Assembly: GCF_013185185.1 (NCBI RefSeq) | Contig: NZ_JAAZWE010000002.1 | Span: 623,595 to 687,594 of the forward strand | Reading direction: 5' to 3' | Length of the DNA stretch: 64,000 nucleotides | Origin: Saccharibacillus endophyticus | GTDB taxonomy: Bacteria > Bacillota > Bacilli > Paenibacillales > Paenibacillaceae | Shown here: positions 18,822-27,846 of the stretch, in pieces | Layout of the letters: each line of letters begins with the position of its first letter | Position numbering within the stretch: the stretch's first letter is position 1 | Position numbers and translations under genes: made by a program | Notes under the pieces: generated by a model | What the model saw: the letters and a program-made list of their open reading frames with translations, nothing else | What the model was told of the DNA's origin: nothing | Databases searched by the model: none

Positions 18822-18916
18822 CTGTACCCTCTCAAATAGTAGGTTTACGTTTGGCCGAAACGCACACGGGTCTAGTGTGTTTCGGCCAAACGTAACCTTA
18901 CCTTCATTGGATACAG
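18822..18916. repeat. GGTTTACGT hairpin element, copy 1
   Basis: The core GGTTTACGTTTGGCCGAAAC ... GTTTCGGCCAAACGTAACC forms a 15-bp perfect stem plus CACAC/GTGTG around loop GGGTCTA. It is flanked by arms CTGTACCC (18822-18829) and GGATACAG (18909-18916), which can also pair with one G-T. The related copies are at 23864 and 52271. Nothing else is seen in 18570-18955 apart from the promoter region of ytqA. Confidence 0.85.
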
Positions 18917-18955
18917 GGTAATAGTTTTCATACCGAAAGGAGTTCGACTCTTATC

Positions 18956-19924
18956 ATGAGCATTTCTTCACCTATTTCGACTCTTGAGCCGCAATCGCCC
19001 CTTTTATGGAGCGATAAACGATTCCATACCTGGAACACCGAAATGCACGATCAATTCGGTGATAAAGTCTTCAAAGTCATGCTTGACGCCGGCTTCTCGT
19101 GTCCCAACCGTGACGGCTCCGTTGCCAAAGGAGGTTGTACGTTTTGCAGCGCACGCGGATCGGGCGACTTCGCCGGAAGCCGCCGCGACGATCTCGTGAC
19201 GCAGTTCAACAATATCCGCGACCGCCAGCATCTGAAGTGGCCGAGCGCGAAATATATCGGGTATTTCCAAGCATATACCAATACGTATGCCCCGCTCGAG
19301 ACGCTGCGCGAATACTACGAAGAAATTTTGAAGCAGCCCGGCGTGGTCGGTCTTGCCATCGCTACACGCCCGGACTGCCTGCCCGACGACGTCGTGGATT
19401 ATTTGGCCGAGCTGAACGAGCGAACTTATCTGTGGGTCGAGATGGGTCTGCAAACGATCCACGAATCCACGTCGACGCTCATCAACCGCGCGCACGATAC
19501 CGCCTGCTACGAAGAAGCGGTTGCCAAGCTGCGAGCGCGCGGCATTCGCGTCTGCGCGCATATCATCTACGGCCTCCCGCAGGAAACGCACGAGATGATG
19601 CTGGACACCGGACGCGCCGTCGCGAACATGGACGTGCAGGGGATCAAGATCCATTTGCTTCACCTCATGCGCAAAACGCCGATGGTCAAACAATATGAAG
19701 CGGGACTGCTCCGTTTCCTCGAACGCGACGAATATATCAAGCTCATTGTTGATACATTGGAAATTCTGCCTCCGGAAATGATCGTGCACCGGCTGACCGG
19801 AGACGCGCCGCGCGACCTGTTGGTCGGACCGATGTGGAGTTTGAAAAAATGGGAAGTCTTGAACGGAATCGACGACGAACTGAAAAACCGCAATACCTGG
19901 CAGGGTAAATACTGGAGGGGCTAA
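18956..19924 (+). CDS. ytqA: Radical SAM protein, TIGR01212/YtqA family (probable tRNA wobble-U modification enzyme)
   Basis: The 322-residue radical SAM protein has a non-standard iron-sulfur motif CPNRDGSVAKGGCTFC (Cys about residues 49, 61 and 64), i.e. CX11CX2C as in YtqA/YhcC proteins. RPDCLPDDVVDYLAEL and HIIYGLPQETHEMMLDT are further family stretches. It is followed 4 bases later by ytqB. In B. subtilis the ytqA-ytqB pair has been linked to the last steps of mnm5s2U synthesis at tRNA wobble uridines (ytqB named mnmM, ytqA mnmL). The role here is inferred from that linkage. Confidence 0.85.
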   Translation: MSISSPISTLEPQSPLLWSDKRFHTWNTEMHDQFGDKVFKVMLDAGFSCPNRDGSVAKGGCTFCSARGSGDFAGSRRDDLVTQFNNIRDRQHLKWPSAKYIGYFQAYTNTYAPLETLREYYEEILKQPGVVGLAIATRPDCLPDDVVDYLAELNERTYLWVEMGLQTIHESTSTLINRAHDTACYEEAVAKLRARGIRVCAHIIYGLPQETHEMMLDTGRAVANMDVQGIKIHLLHLMRKTPMVKQYEAGLLRFLERDEYIKLIVDTLEILPPEMIVHRLTGDAPRDLLVGPMWSLKKWEVLNGIDDELKNRNTWQGKYWRG

Positions 19925-19928
19925 CGTC

Positions 19929-20513
19929 ATGGGATTTGTATCGGTACTCAATTTTGCCCAACAGTTGATTCAAAAAAGGCTGCAACCCGGCGAAATCGCC
20001 ATCGATGCGACAGTGGGCACGGGAGCGGATACGTTATACCTCGCTCGAACAGTCGGCGCGCGCGGAACGGTCTACGGGTTTGATATTCAACAAGCCGCAT
20101 TGGACCAGGCACGAGCACGGTTGGAAAAAGAACGGGAAGCCGGGAAGCGCCTTGCGGCTACGGAACTGGTACTGCGCAGCCACTCGGAAATGGCGGAAAT
20201 TCTGCCTGCCGAGCAGCAGGGCAAGATTGGCGCCGTGATGTTCAATCTTGGCTATTTGCCGGGTGCCGAGGACTTGAGCGTGATGACCGTTCCGGCCTCG
20301 ACATTGCCGGCTCTCCACGCAGCTCTGTCCCTGTTGCGTCCCAAAGGCATTTTGACTGCGATCCTCTACCCCGGGCATGAAGGCGGCGGCGCCGAAGCTT
20401 CGGCTGTCGAGCGATGGGCCGGCGAACTGCCTGTCACGACCGCACGGGTGATTCTGTACCGCCAGCCGCAAAGACCGGATGCGCCCTACCTGATTGCCGT
20501 AGAGAAGATATAA
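19929..20513 (+). CDS. ytqB: SAM-dependent methyltransferase YtqB/MnmM (tRNA nm5s2U methyltransferase)
   Basis: A 194-residue class I methyltransferase. The SAM-binding motif IAIDATVGTGADTLYLAR is near residues 22-39, and an acidic strand end lies in VYGFDIQQAAL. The YtqB hallmark MFNLGYLPG (about 107-115) takes the place of the usual NPPY motif. MnmM enzymes add the final methyl of mnm5s2U34 in tRNA-Lys, -Glu and -Gln of Gram-positive bacteria. The gene is 4 bases after ytqA, so the two are co-translated. Confidence 0.88.
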   Translation: MGFVSVLNFAQQLIQKRLQPGEIAIDATVGTGADTLYLARTVGARGTVYGFDIQQAALDQARARLEKEREAGKRLAATELVLRSHSEMAEILPAEQQGKIGAVMFNLGYLPGAEDLSVMTVPASTLPALHAALSLLRPKGILTAILYPGHEGGGAEASAVERWAGELPVTTARVILYRQPQRPDAPYLIAVEKI

Positions 20514-20668
20514 AAAATCATACATGCCCTGTCCCAGGACCGCATCCTCATTCCGATTCGATCAACCTGCTCAAAAGCGGGTATACATCATCTAAAGGCA
20601 TTGATTTCGAAACACTTGATCTCCAGCAAAAATCGGACCTATTCGAACTCAGGGAGGGACGACATGTT

Positions 20669-21769
20669 ATGTTATTCAACCGATCGCGATTACAGTCGAC
20701 TTCGGCTCGTCTCGAGCCCAAGCGCAAAAAAATAACGGCACCTTTCAAACCCAGACGTCAGCCCGTTAACCGCTCTCAACCCCATGAAACGGAAATGGAA
20801 CGAACTTCGTTCTTCATGTTGGGCGGCACGGACGATGTCTCGATCTGCGTTAATGTTTGGCCGATTTCGAACCCGAAAGCCATCGTTCAGATCTCTCACG
20901 GCATGGGCGAGAACGGCGCAAGATATGTCTCGCTCGCCGAAACGTTGAACGCTGCCGGATACGCCGTATACGCGGGCGATCATCGCGGACACGGACGTAC
21001 GACGGGCAGCACGCCGGCCGGACCGCTGCGCCAAGGTTACGCCGGGCCTGACGCGATAAACGGAATGTGCCGCGATTTGCTGACGGTTGCCAAAGAAATT
21101 TCTCAACGTCATCCAGGTATCCCTATTATCTTGTTGGGGCACAGCATGGGCTCGTTTTTGACTCAAAAGCTGATGACCGACAACCCGTCGATGTATCAGG
21201 GGTTCATTCTGACCGGCAGCAGCGGACCCCGTGCGGAAATGCCTCTTCGGGTCGGCCGTGCTCTGGCTGCTGCCGAAGCGCGGGTGCTGTCTCCCGCTTT
21301 TGCCTCACCCGCCTTGAATGCCCTCATATTCGGTCCGTTCGGACGGGGACTCGGTCCGCGCCGTACATTTTTCGACTGGTTATCCCGCGATGCGGAAGCC
21401 GTGGATGACTTTATTCGCCGCTATGGGGGAACCTTATTCAGCTGCGGATTCTTCCGCGACTTTTTCCGGCTGCTGCTGGAAATTCAAAAGCCGGAACACG
21501 CCAAGCGTCTCGACCGATCCAAACCCGTATTGCTTTGCTCGGGCGAACATGATCCGGTTGGCGGCACGGAAGGTCTGGCTCGTTTAAAAGAATTCTACGA
21601 GTCTGCGGGAATCGATGATCTGGAATGCCGACTGTATCGCGAAGCCCGGCATGAACTGGCTTTCGAGACGAACCGCAGCGAAGTGACCGAGGACTGGATC
21701 GGTTGGCTGGATCGCCACTTTTCCCAACCCTCCACCCGCCAATCCGCACGACTTGAAACAAATCGGTAA
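20669..21769 (+). CDS. Alpha/beta hydrolase (monoacylglycerol lipase-like)
   Basis: A 366-residue serine hydrolase. The oxyanion-hole motif HGMGEN, the nucleophile elbow GHSMGS, the acid in GEHDPVGG and the histidine in ARHELAFE are all present and in order. The lid region between elbow and acid resembles lysophospholipase or monoglyceride lipase (DHRGHGRT near the N-terminus). The chosen ATG at 20669 follows AGGGAGG at slightly long spacing; a later ATG (MERTSFF) would remove a basic 40-residue leader without known function. It is the third gene after ytqA-ytqB, with a 155-base gap, and may be expressed with them. The physiological substrate is unknown. Confidence 0.82.
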   Translation: MLFNRSRLQSTSARLEPKRKKITAPFKPRRQPVNRSQPHETEMERTSFFMLGGTDDVSICVNVWPISNPKAIVQISHGMGENGARYVSLAETLNAAGYAVYAGDHRGHGRTTGSTPAGPLRQGYAGPDAINGMCRDLLTVAKEISQRHPGIPIILLGHSMGSFLTQKLMTDNPSMYQGFILTGSSGPRAEMPLRVGRALAAAEARVLSPAFASPALNALIFGPFGRGLGPRRTFFDWLSRDAEAVDDFIRRYGGTLFSCGFFRDFFRLLLEIQKPEHAKRLDRSKPVLLCSGEHDPVGGTEGLARLKEFYESAGIDDLECRLYREARHELAFETNRSEVTEDWIGWLDRHFSQPSTRQSARLETNR

Positions 21770-21790
21770 CCGCCGCTTATTTTACGCATC

Positions 21791-21836
21791 AAAAAGACCT
21801 CAACGTTCGCTTTTACACGGACATTGAGGTCTTCTT
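21791..21836. terminator. Bidirectional terminator between hydrolase and recQ
   Basis: AAAAAGACCTCAACGT ... ACATTGAGGTCTTCTTT forms a stem between two convergent genes, with A-rich and T-rich flanks usable in both directions. Confidence 0.8.
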
Positions 21837-21852
21837 TGTATGGATATGCGAA

Positions 21853-23799
21853 TTACGTCTCATAATCCTCATAGTAAGCAAATAGATTCGAAGCATCCTC
21901 GGGCGGCGCTTCCATCTCATAATACCCGTCATCCGAGCCTCCGCCGCTTTCCGCTTCGCCTTCGCGATTTTGGAAAAACTCCAGGAACGGCTGACCGTAT
22001 TTCCGATATTTGACCTCGCCCACGCCTTTGATCCGCAGCATTTCGAACTCGGTTTTCGGCTTATGGACACTCATTTCGCTCAAAGTCGCATCGTTGAAAA
22101 TGATATACGACGGCACATGCTCTTTGGAAGCCAGCTCCCGGCGGATCAGACGAAGCTGCTCGAAAATGGTCACTTCCATCGCCGAGAGTTTTACTTCCGC
22201 GCGCGGACGGCTGCTGCGCGATCCGGACGACGACGCGGCGAACGACGCTTTGCGAGCTTCGCGCTGGAACACCTGGCGGCCGCCTTTGAGCACTTCCGTG
22301 GCTAGCGGACGCAGCTTCACGACCGGATACTGTCCTTCGGTCAGCTCCAGATACCCTTCCGATGCCAGCACATTGATCATATCGACGATTTCTTTTTCCG
22401 TTTTGCCGTTCAACATGCCGTACGTCGACAGTTGATCGAACTTGTATTGCAGCACTTTTTTGTTCCGCGATCCCTTCAGCACGCCTGCGACCATCGAAGC
22501 GCCGAACCGCTCGCGCATCCGGTAAATGCAAGAGAAGATCTTTTGCGCATCCACGGTAATATCGATAATCTCGCGGTCGTCTCGGCAAGAGCTGCACGTT
22601 CCGCACGGCTCGTCGCCATGTTCTTCCCCGAAATAATCGAGTTGCGCGCTGCGCAGGCATCGGGTGGTATAGCAGTAATCGACCATGAGCTGCAGCTTGC
22701 GGTATTCGTTGTGACGTCGTTCTTCCTCCTGTCCGTTTTGCTCGATCAGGAACTTTTGCACCACGATGTCCTGCGCGCTGAACAGCAAGATACATTCGCT
22801 CGGCTCGCCGTCACGGCCCGCACGACCGGCTTCCTGTACATAGGCTTCCATGTTTTTCGGCATGTTGTAGTGGATGACGTAGCGGACGTTGGACTTATCG
22901 ATCCCCATCCCGAACGCGTTGGTCGCGACCATAACCTGCACATCGTCATATAAAAAGGCTTCCTGCGCGCTTTCGCGTTCGTCGTCGGTCATGCCCGCAT
23001 GGTAACGTCCGGCGGCCAATCCCTTCATCGACAATTGCGAATACAGCTCGTCGACTTCCTTGCGCGTCGCGGCGTAGACGATCCCGGCTTCGCTGGCGTG
23101 CGTTTTGGCATAGTCGTAAATGTATTCCTTTTTGTTCTCGCCCCGTAACACGGAAAACGCCAGATTATCGCGACCGAGTCCGGTGACGAACATATTCGCT
23201 TCCTGAAGCTCAAGCAGCCGGACGATATCGTCCATGACCTGCGGCGTCGCCGTTGCGGTAAACGCGGCTACGGTCGGACGAAGCGGCAGCGAATCGACGA
23301 ACGGCGCGACGGATAGGTAACTGGTCCGGAAATCGTGCCCCCATTGCGATACGCAGTGGGCTTCGTCGACCGCGACGCAATCGATGCGCAAATTCGCCAT
23401 CTCGCCTCTGAACCAGTCCAATTCCAGACGCTCCGGCGCGACATACAACAGCTTCAGCTCGCCGCGCTGCGCCGCGCGGATGCGTTCGTTCACTTCGCGG
23501 CCGCTGAGCGTGCTGTTAATGTACGCCGCCGCGATTCCGTTCGTCACGAGCGCGTCCACCTGGTCTTTCATCAGCGAGATCAGCGGCGAGACGACCAGCG
23601 TCAGTCCGTCCATCATGAGCGCCGGAATCTGGTAACAGATCGATTTGCCGCCGCCCGTCGGCATGATGCCGAGCGTATCGCTGCGCGTTAGCAGGCTTTC
23701 GACGATTTTCTTTTGCCCTTCGCGAAAATCCGGATACCCGTAGTATTTCTGCAGAAGCTCGCCGGCCTGCTCCATTAATTTGTTTTCTTCGATAGCCAT
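21853..23799 (-). CDS. recQ: ATP-dependent DNA helicase RecQ
   Basis: A 3'-5' DNA helicase for recombination and stalled-fork repair. The 648-residue protein has Walker A MPTGGGKS (about residues 46-53), the DEAH box VAVDEAHCVSQWGHDF, motif IV-VI segments including YVQEAGRAGRDG, and a RecQ zinc site (CLRS ... CGTCSSC). The winged-helix region precedes an HRDC domain around residues 510-590, and the tail is acidic (GGGSDDGYYEMEAPPED). The ATG at 23799 follows AAGGAG at 9 bases. It is a single-gene unit. Confidence 0.94.
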   Translation of the reverse strand: MAIEENKLMEQAGELLQKYYGYPDFREGQKKIVESLLTRSDTLGIMPTGGGKSICYQIPALMMDGLTLVVSPLISLMKDQVDALVTNGIAAAYINSTLSGREVNERIRAAQRGELKLLYVAPERLELDWFRGEMANLRIDCVAVDEAHCVSQWGHDFRTSYLSVAPFVDSLPLRPTVAAFTATATPQVMDDIVRLLELQEANMFVTGLGRDNLAFSVLRGENKKEYIYDYAKTHASEAGIVYAATRKEVDELYSQLSMKGLAAGRYHAGMTDDERESAQEAFLYDDVQVMVATNAFGMGIDKSNVRYVIHYNMPKNMEAYVQEAGRAGRDGEPSECILLFSAQDIVVQKFLIEQNGQEEERRHNEYRKLQLMVDYCYTTRCLRSAQLDYFGEEHGDEPCGTCSSCRDDREIIDITVDAQKIFSCIYRMRERFGASMVAGVLKGSRNKKVLQYKFDQLSTYGMLNGKTEKEIVDMINVLASEGYLELTEGQYPVVKLRPLATEVLKGGRQVFQREARKASFAASSSGSRSSRPRAEVKLSAMEVTIFEQLRLIRRELASKEHVPSYIIFNDATLSEMSVHKPKTEFEMLRIKGVGEVKYRKYGQPFLEFFQNREGEAESGGGSDDGYYEMEAPPEDASNLFAYYEDYET

Positions 23800-23863
23800 T
23801 ATGCAAAACTCCTTAAAGGGAATGCCGCAGTCGACATCCCCGTGTATTCGTTGCTTTCCAAGT

Positions 23864-23963
23864 GGCTTGTCTCACTTCAATAGCAGGTTTACGTTCGGCT
23901 GAAACGCGCACGACTCTAGCGCGATTCAGCCGAACGTAACCTTACATCTACTTGAGACAAGCC
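23864..23963. repeat. GGTTTACGT hairpin element, copy 2
   Basis: The core GGTTTACGTTCGGCTGAAACGCGC ... GCGCGATTCAGCCGAACGTAACC is enclosed by perfect 11-base arms GGCTTGTCTCA (23864-23874) and TGAGACAAGCC (23953-23963). Compared with copy 1, two core base pairs change in a compensatory way and the outer arms are unrelated in sequence. Position is just upstream of recQ. Confidence 0.88.
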
Positions 23964-24208
23964 CCAAGCGCCCGGCTGGAAGTCCGTCTCAATGTGGAAA
24001 CTTCGGCAAGGGTGGCGCGATCAAGCTGCTTGCCCGATCGGCGCACGGGACGCGTTCTTTCTATATTTTACCGGGCATCGGGCATTGGGGCAACCGCTGA
24101 ATGCGAACGAATATTCTTTTTTTGAAAAAGCCGTCACAACAAAAGACGGTGTTTTGTCTTATGGATCGACAAGGGACAAAAGTTCCTGTTCGTTGAGTAA
24201 GCTGGACG

Positions 24209-24324
24209 GCTGCGGGAGAAATTCGTTCAAGACGCTGTCTCACTCGGAAATTTGGGGTTGGAATACTTTCCAATCCCAAATTTCCGAGTTCAAAGGCGTC
24301 TTTCACTGAATTTCTCCCTCCGCC
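24209..24324. repeat. Mosaic palindromic repeat, copy D
   Basis: GGCTGCGGGAGAAATTCGTT ... AGACGCTGTCTCACTC is followed by a long inner stem GGAAATTTGGGGTTGGAA / TTCCAATCCCAAATTTCC, then GAGTTCAAAGGCGTCTT and TCACTGAATTTCTCCCTCCGCC. This is the best-formed copy. No gene is seen in 23964-24208. Confidence 0.9.
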
Positions 24325-24401
24325 TAGCGCTTCGCTGACGGACAGAACTTTTTGAAATGTCGATCGATTCGACAAATTTAGGATAAGGGTGATTAAAAGA
24401 T

Positions 24402-24839
24402 ATGGAACAGAGAATGAACATGCAGCAGGTGCTGCCGGACGTGTATAAAAAAATGATGGAACTTGAAATGGCGATCGGGGCTGCGGGAATCGATAAGACG
24501 ATTTTGGAGTTGGTCAAGATTCGGGCTTCGCAGATGAACGGGTGCGCGTTTTGTTTGAATATGCATACGCAGGATGCGCGCAAGCTTGGGGAGACGGAAC
24601 AGCGGATCTATGTACTTCCCGCATGGCGCGAGGCGCCGTTTTTCAACGATGGGGAACGGGCGGCGTTGGCGTTGGCCGAAGCGGTTACCCGATTGGACGG
24701 TCACGGTGTGCCGGATGACGTGTACGACGAAGCGACTCGGCAGTTCGGACGCGAAGGTACGGCGAAGCTGATCATGGCGTTGGTCGCGATTAACGGTTGG
24801 AACCGGATCGCGGTATCGACCCGGCTGATGCCGGTTTAA
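24402..24839 (+). CDS. Carboxymuconolactone decarboxylase-family protein (AhpD-like)
   Basis: A 145-residue all-alpha protein. The redox motif CAFCLNMH (Cys about residues 46 and 49, His 53) lies after VKIRASQMNG, and the AhpD-type ERAALALAEAVTRL segment follows. Such proteins act as alkylhydroperoxidase-like thiol redox enzymes; the CX2C plus His fits peroxidase activity rather than lactone decarboxylation. It is an isolated single gene behind AAGGGTGATT, next to repeat copy D. The substrate is unknown. Confidence 0.85.
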   Translation: MEQRMNMQQVLPDVYKKMMELEMAIGAAGIDKTILELVKIRASQMNGCAFCLNMHTQDARKLGETEQRIYVLPAWREAPFFNDGERAALALAEAVTRLDGHGVPDDVYDEATRQFGREGTAKLIMALVAINGWNRIAVSTRLMPV

Positions 24840-24887
24840 CGGACAGATTGAAGAAAGATACCTTGATACGGAATCGAGTTTCGTTCA

Positions 24888-24928
24888 GCGGGCAGCCTGT
24901 CCAATTGGAAATGGCTGTCCGTTTTCGT
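24888..24928 (+). terminator. Terminator after the AhpD-like gene
   Basis: GGGCAGCCTGTCCAATTGG ... AAATGGCTGTCC then GTTTTCGTT. Moderately stable. Confidence 0.55.
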
Positions 24929-25056
24929 TATTCCTAGCCTTTTGGCGGCGGCTCTGGTATAGTGGATTCGGCGAATCGCGGCTGTGCAAAAAGGTTTTTG
25001 CGCGTCTCCCGCGCTTGCGCCGAGATCCTTTTTCCAAGAATGGAGTTCATCCGATT

Positions 25057-26037
25057 ATGGCTTATACGAATAAACGTCCCGGGGGCAAGAAGCGCCCTCC
25101 CGGCGTCGCAAAAGATACGTCCTACGCCGCACGCGAACAAGCAAGAAGAGAAAAAGCGGACGCTCAATCCCGCAGTTTTACGGTCAAAGAACCTGCCGAG
25201 CTGCTTGCTTTCCTGTTGGAAGCGATGAGCGGCACGGGCCGCAACTCGGTCAAGTCGATCCTGTCGCACGGTCAGGTTCGCGTGGACGGCGTAGCCGTCA
25301 CGCGGCACAATCATGAATTGCAGCCCGGACAAACGGTGGTCGTGGGCAAAGAGCGCGCGAAGCCGAAAGCGAGACTTACCGGACTGCGCATTTTGCATGA
25401 AGACGACGATGTGATCGTAGTACGCAAAGAAGCGGGACTGCTGTCGATGTCTTCTTCCCGCGAGGAAGACAATACGGTCTACCGTCAATTGATGGGTCAT
25501 ATCCGGCTGACGGACCAGCACGGTCGCCTGTTCGCTCTTCAACTGCTGGAAAAAGACGCTTCCGGCGTCATGCTGCTTGCCAAAAACGAAGCGGCCAAAG
25601 AAGCGATTCTGGAACAGTGGAGCAGCGGCACGGCCAAACAAGCCTACACCGTTCTCGTTGAAGGCAAAGTGAAACGCGAAGCGGATACCGTGACTTCCTG
25701 GCTGCGCGAAACCAAGACGCTCAAAATGTACGCCAGCCGCAAAGAAGGCGACGGCTTGCACGCGGTGCTGCATTATAAGCTCCTTAAAGCCGCCAGCCAA
25801 GTCTCTCTGCTCGAAGTCACGACCGACACCAACCGCAAAAACCAGATTCGTGCCCAATTCGAAGACATCGGCCATCCGATCGTCGGCGACAAGAAATACG
25901 GTTCGACGCTGCGCAATATGGGTCGGCTGGGTCTGCACGTTCACGAGCTAACCTTCGTTCACCCGACCAGCGGCCGCACGACCAAGTTCGAGACGGAAGT
26001 GCCGAAGACGTTCTTGGCGCTGTTCCAGGAAAACTAA
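25057..26037 (+). CDS. RluA-family pseudouridine synthase homologue with altered catalytic motif
   Basis: The 326-residue protein has the standard layout of large-ribosomal-RNA pseudouridine synthases. An S4 RNA-binding domain (NSVKSILSHGQVRVDGVAV, about residues 65-83) precedes an RluA catalytic fold ending in NQIRAQFEDIGHPIVGDKKYG. The catalytic motif HRLDxxTSG reads QLLEKDASG here (positions 171-179 approximately), so the essential Asp is Glu and the preceding His-Arg is Gln-Leu. It may be inactive, use Glu, or act only as an RNA-binding factor. A basic N-terminus (NKRPGGKKR) supports RNA binding. I use the ATG at 25057 (GGAG upstream) rather than an earlier TTG. Confidence 0.8.
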   Translation: MAYTNKRPGGKKRPPGVAKDTSYAAREQARREKADAQSRSFTVKEPAELLAFLLEAMSGTGRNSVKSILSHGQVRVDGVAVTRHNHELQPGQTVVVGKERAKPKARLTGLRILHEDDDVIVVRKEAGLLSMSSSREEDNTVYRQLMGHIRLTDQHGRLFALQLLEKDASGVMLLAKNEAAKEAILEQWSSGTAKQAYTVLVEGKVKREADTVTSWLRETKTLKMYASRKEGDGLHAVLHYKLLKAASQVSLLEVTTDTNRKNQIRAQFEDIGHPIVGDKKYGSTLRNMGRLGLHVHELTFVHPTSGRTTKFETEVPKTFLALFQEN

Positions 26038-26058
26038 GACTCGATAAGAATAGATTAA

Positions 26059-26101
26059 GGCCCCCGACCTCTGCGAAAAAGCGTAGAGATCGGGGGCTTT
26101 A
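26059..26101. terminator. Bidirectional terminator
   Basis: AAGGCCCCCGACCTCTGCG ... CGTAGAGATCGGGGGCTTT lies between convergent genes. Confidence 0.85.
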
Positions 26102-26175
26102 TGCTTGACGACGACTTTACGCCGGATATAGACAGGGATGAAAATCGCGTCCAGGCTGTATCGGGTCTTGCTTGT

Positions 26176-27819
26176 TTAAACGAGGTAATCCCCGAATCCG
26201 ACCGCTTGCCCGTCGATCCGCGCCAGCGTCGTGCCATCTTCGCTCACAGCCAACTCCAGTCGACGGCTATGCAGGCTTCGATAACTCGCGCTGCCTCCGC
26301 CTTCACCGAAAATTGGCGCACGCTCGCGCATCAGCTCGGCAAAGCCTTCCAGATCCTCGATATCCAGGCTCTCGGCTTCTTCCACGCTTGCCGCTTCGAT
26401 CACGACGGCGTTGGACGCGCCCGTGCTGCGCACGCTCACCCGGTCTTCCTGCTCGTCGGCTTCGTAACCGTAACGCAGGAATACTGCCAGATACACGCCT
26501 CCGACCAGTCCGAACAAGGCTTGCTCGTCTCGTATCCATTCTCCTTTGGGCAGAACGCCGACGATACCCGGATCTTGCCCTTCCGGCACCGGATACAACG
26601 CCATGACCACGCTGCGATCCGGCAAAATGCGCGTATACGGACTTTCATGGCGCAGATCGCCTTCGCCGTACCCTTCGCCCGGATGGATGAAATACGCTTG
26701 GTTGACGCTGCTGCCCAGTTCGTAGGACAACGGAAGCGTCACGTCCCAGCGATGCTGTTCGTTATCGAATTCTTCCGAGCGCTCCCACATCCCGCCTGCC
26801 GCATACGCATCGGTCAGATACGTGTAACTATGCAGTTCGCGGTCCGATCCGTCTTCAAGCGGCTTGAGCACTTTCTTTTTGACCTCGACGGGCACGAGAC
26901 GGTCCATCGCCGCAATCCGCGCTTCTTCCGGCGCTTCGTAAAACAGGAACCCCGCATATTCGGCGCGAACCAACTGCGGCGGCAAACGGAAGTCTCCATA
27001 CTGCAAATAATCGAATCCGACGTTGCCGTCTTTCGGCGCATCCGCGGACAACCCCCGCGCGTGCGGTCCGGCCCAAGCGCCTCCGATATAGTGCAGCGAA
27101 CGCTCGCTCCATAAATAATCCAGCATGCTGTTCAGATCGGCCGTAATGTCCGCATCATCCAGCAGCAGCCGAGCGCATGCAAATGCCTGTACCCAGTGCC
27201 AGAACCAGGGCTGCGAACCGTATTCGTGCATGCCCCGATCGCGAACGCGCGCAAGCAAAGCTTTAAGCGAACGGCGTCCGTCTTCCAACAGCTCGTCATC
27301 GCCGTAAAACGATCCGAACAACAGCTTGGCCGCCGTATATTTCGCTTCGTGATGCCCGTATTCCCGCAGCGGTTTGTCATAAAAACGACTATCGTACACG
27401 GCTTTAAGCGCCACTTCGAAAGCCGTTCGAAGATCTTCCGGCAATGTCTCCCCGCTCCGTTCGGCAAAATACAACATCAAACTGCCCATCAGCTCAACCG
27501 GAAGCGGGTGCGGCGATGCCTGCTTCGGATCTTCACCGAGTGCCAAAGGCCAATGACCGTACGTCTCGCTTCCTTCCCGCCGATCTTGAAGCTCCAACAC
27601 AAGTCCGAGCACTTGCTCCGCCGTCGCCTTCGCCTGCTCGCGATCAAAACGAACGCGAATGTCCGGGTCCAGCGAAGCGGCATGCAGATACGAAGCATAA
27701 TAAAAATTGTCGCGGATATCGTCATGAAACCATAGACCGCTCGGCAGACGCTCGCGCGAAGCGGCCTGCGCCGCGACTTTCCCGACAAGTTGACGACTTC
27801 TTTTTTCCAGACTCAGCAT
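26176..27819 (-). CDS. Protein of unknown function, probable alpha/alpha-toroid fold (547 residues)
   Basis: I do not recognise the family with confidence. No signal peptide is visible, so it is probably cytoplasmic. The first 300 or so residues are helical and rich in Trp, Tyr and His (GLWFHDDIRDNFYYASYL, EYGSQPWFWHWVQAFACARL), with repeated helix pairs reminiscent of six-hairpin glycosidases or heparinase-like lyases. The C-terminal part is beta-rich with many charged residues. That would fit polysaccharide metabolism, but this is only inference. It starts 27 bases after the preceding small gene, and AAGGAG lies 14 bases upstream of the ATG, so it is likely co-transcribed with the two genes before it. 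Confidence 0.7.
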   Translation of the reverse strand: MLSLEKRSRQLVGKVAAQAASRERLPSGLWFHDDIRDNFYYASYLHAASLDPDIRVRFDREQAKATAEQVLGLVLELQDRREGSETYGHWPLALGEDPKQASPHPLPVELMGSLMLYFAERSGETLPEDLRTAFEVALKAVYDSRFYDKPLREYGHHEAKYTAAKLLFGSFYGDDELLEDGRRSLKALLARVRDRGMHEYGSQPWFWHWVQAFACARLLLDDADITADLNSMLDYLWSERSLHYIGGAWAGPHARGLSADAPKDGNVGFDYLQYGDFRLPPQLVRAEYAGFLFYEAPEEARIAAMDRLVPVEVKKKVLKPLEDGSDRELHSYTYLTDAYAAGGMWERSEEFDNEQHRWDVTLPLSYELGSSVNQAYFIHPGEGYGEGDLRHESPYTRILPDRSVVMALYPVPEGQDPGIVGVLPKGEWIRDEQALFGLVGGVYLAVFLRYGYEADEQEDRVSVRSTGASNAVVIEAASVEEAESLDIEDLEGFAELMRERAPIFGEGGGSASYRSLHSRRLELAVSEDGTTLARIDGQAVGFGDYLV

Positions 27820-27846
27820 ATTACCGATTCCAACTCCTTTTCCATA

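Noticed and set aside
24008..24015. AAGGGTGG near 24010, resembling the start of a T-box antiterminator
   Set aside because: The following bases (CGCGATC) lack the conserved ACC of the T-box, and the next gene is an AhpD-like protein rather than an aminoacyl-tRNA or amino-acid gene.
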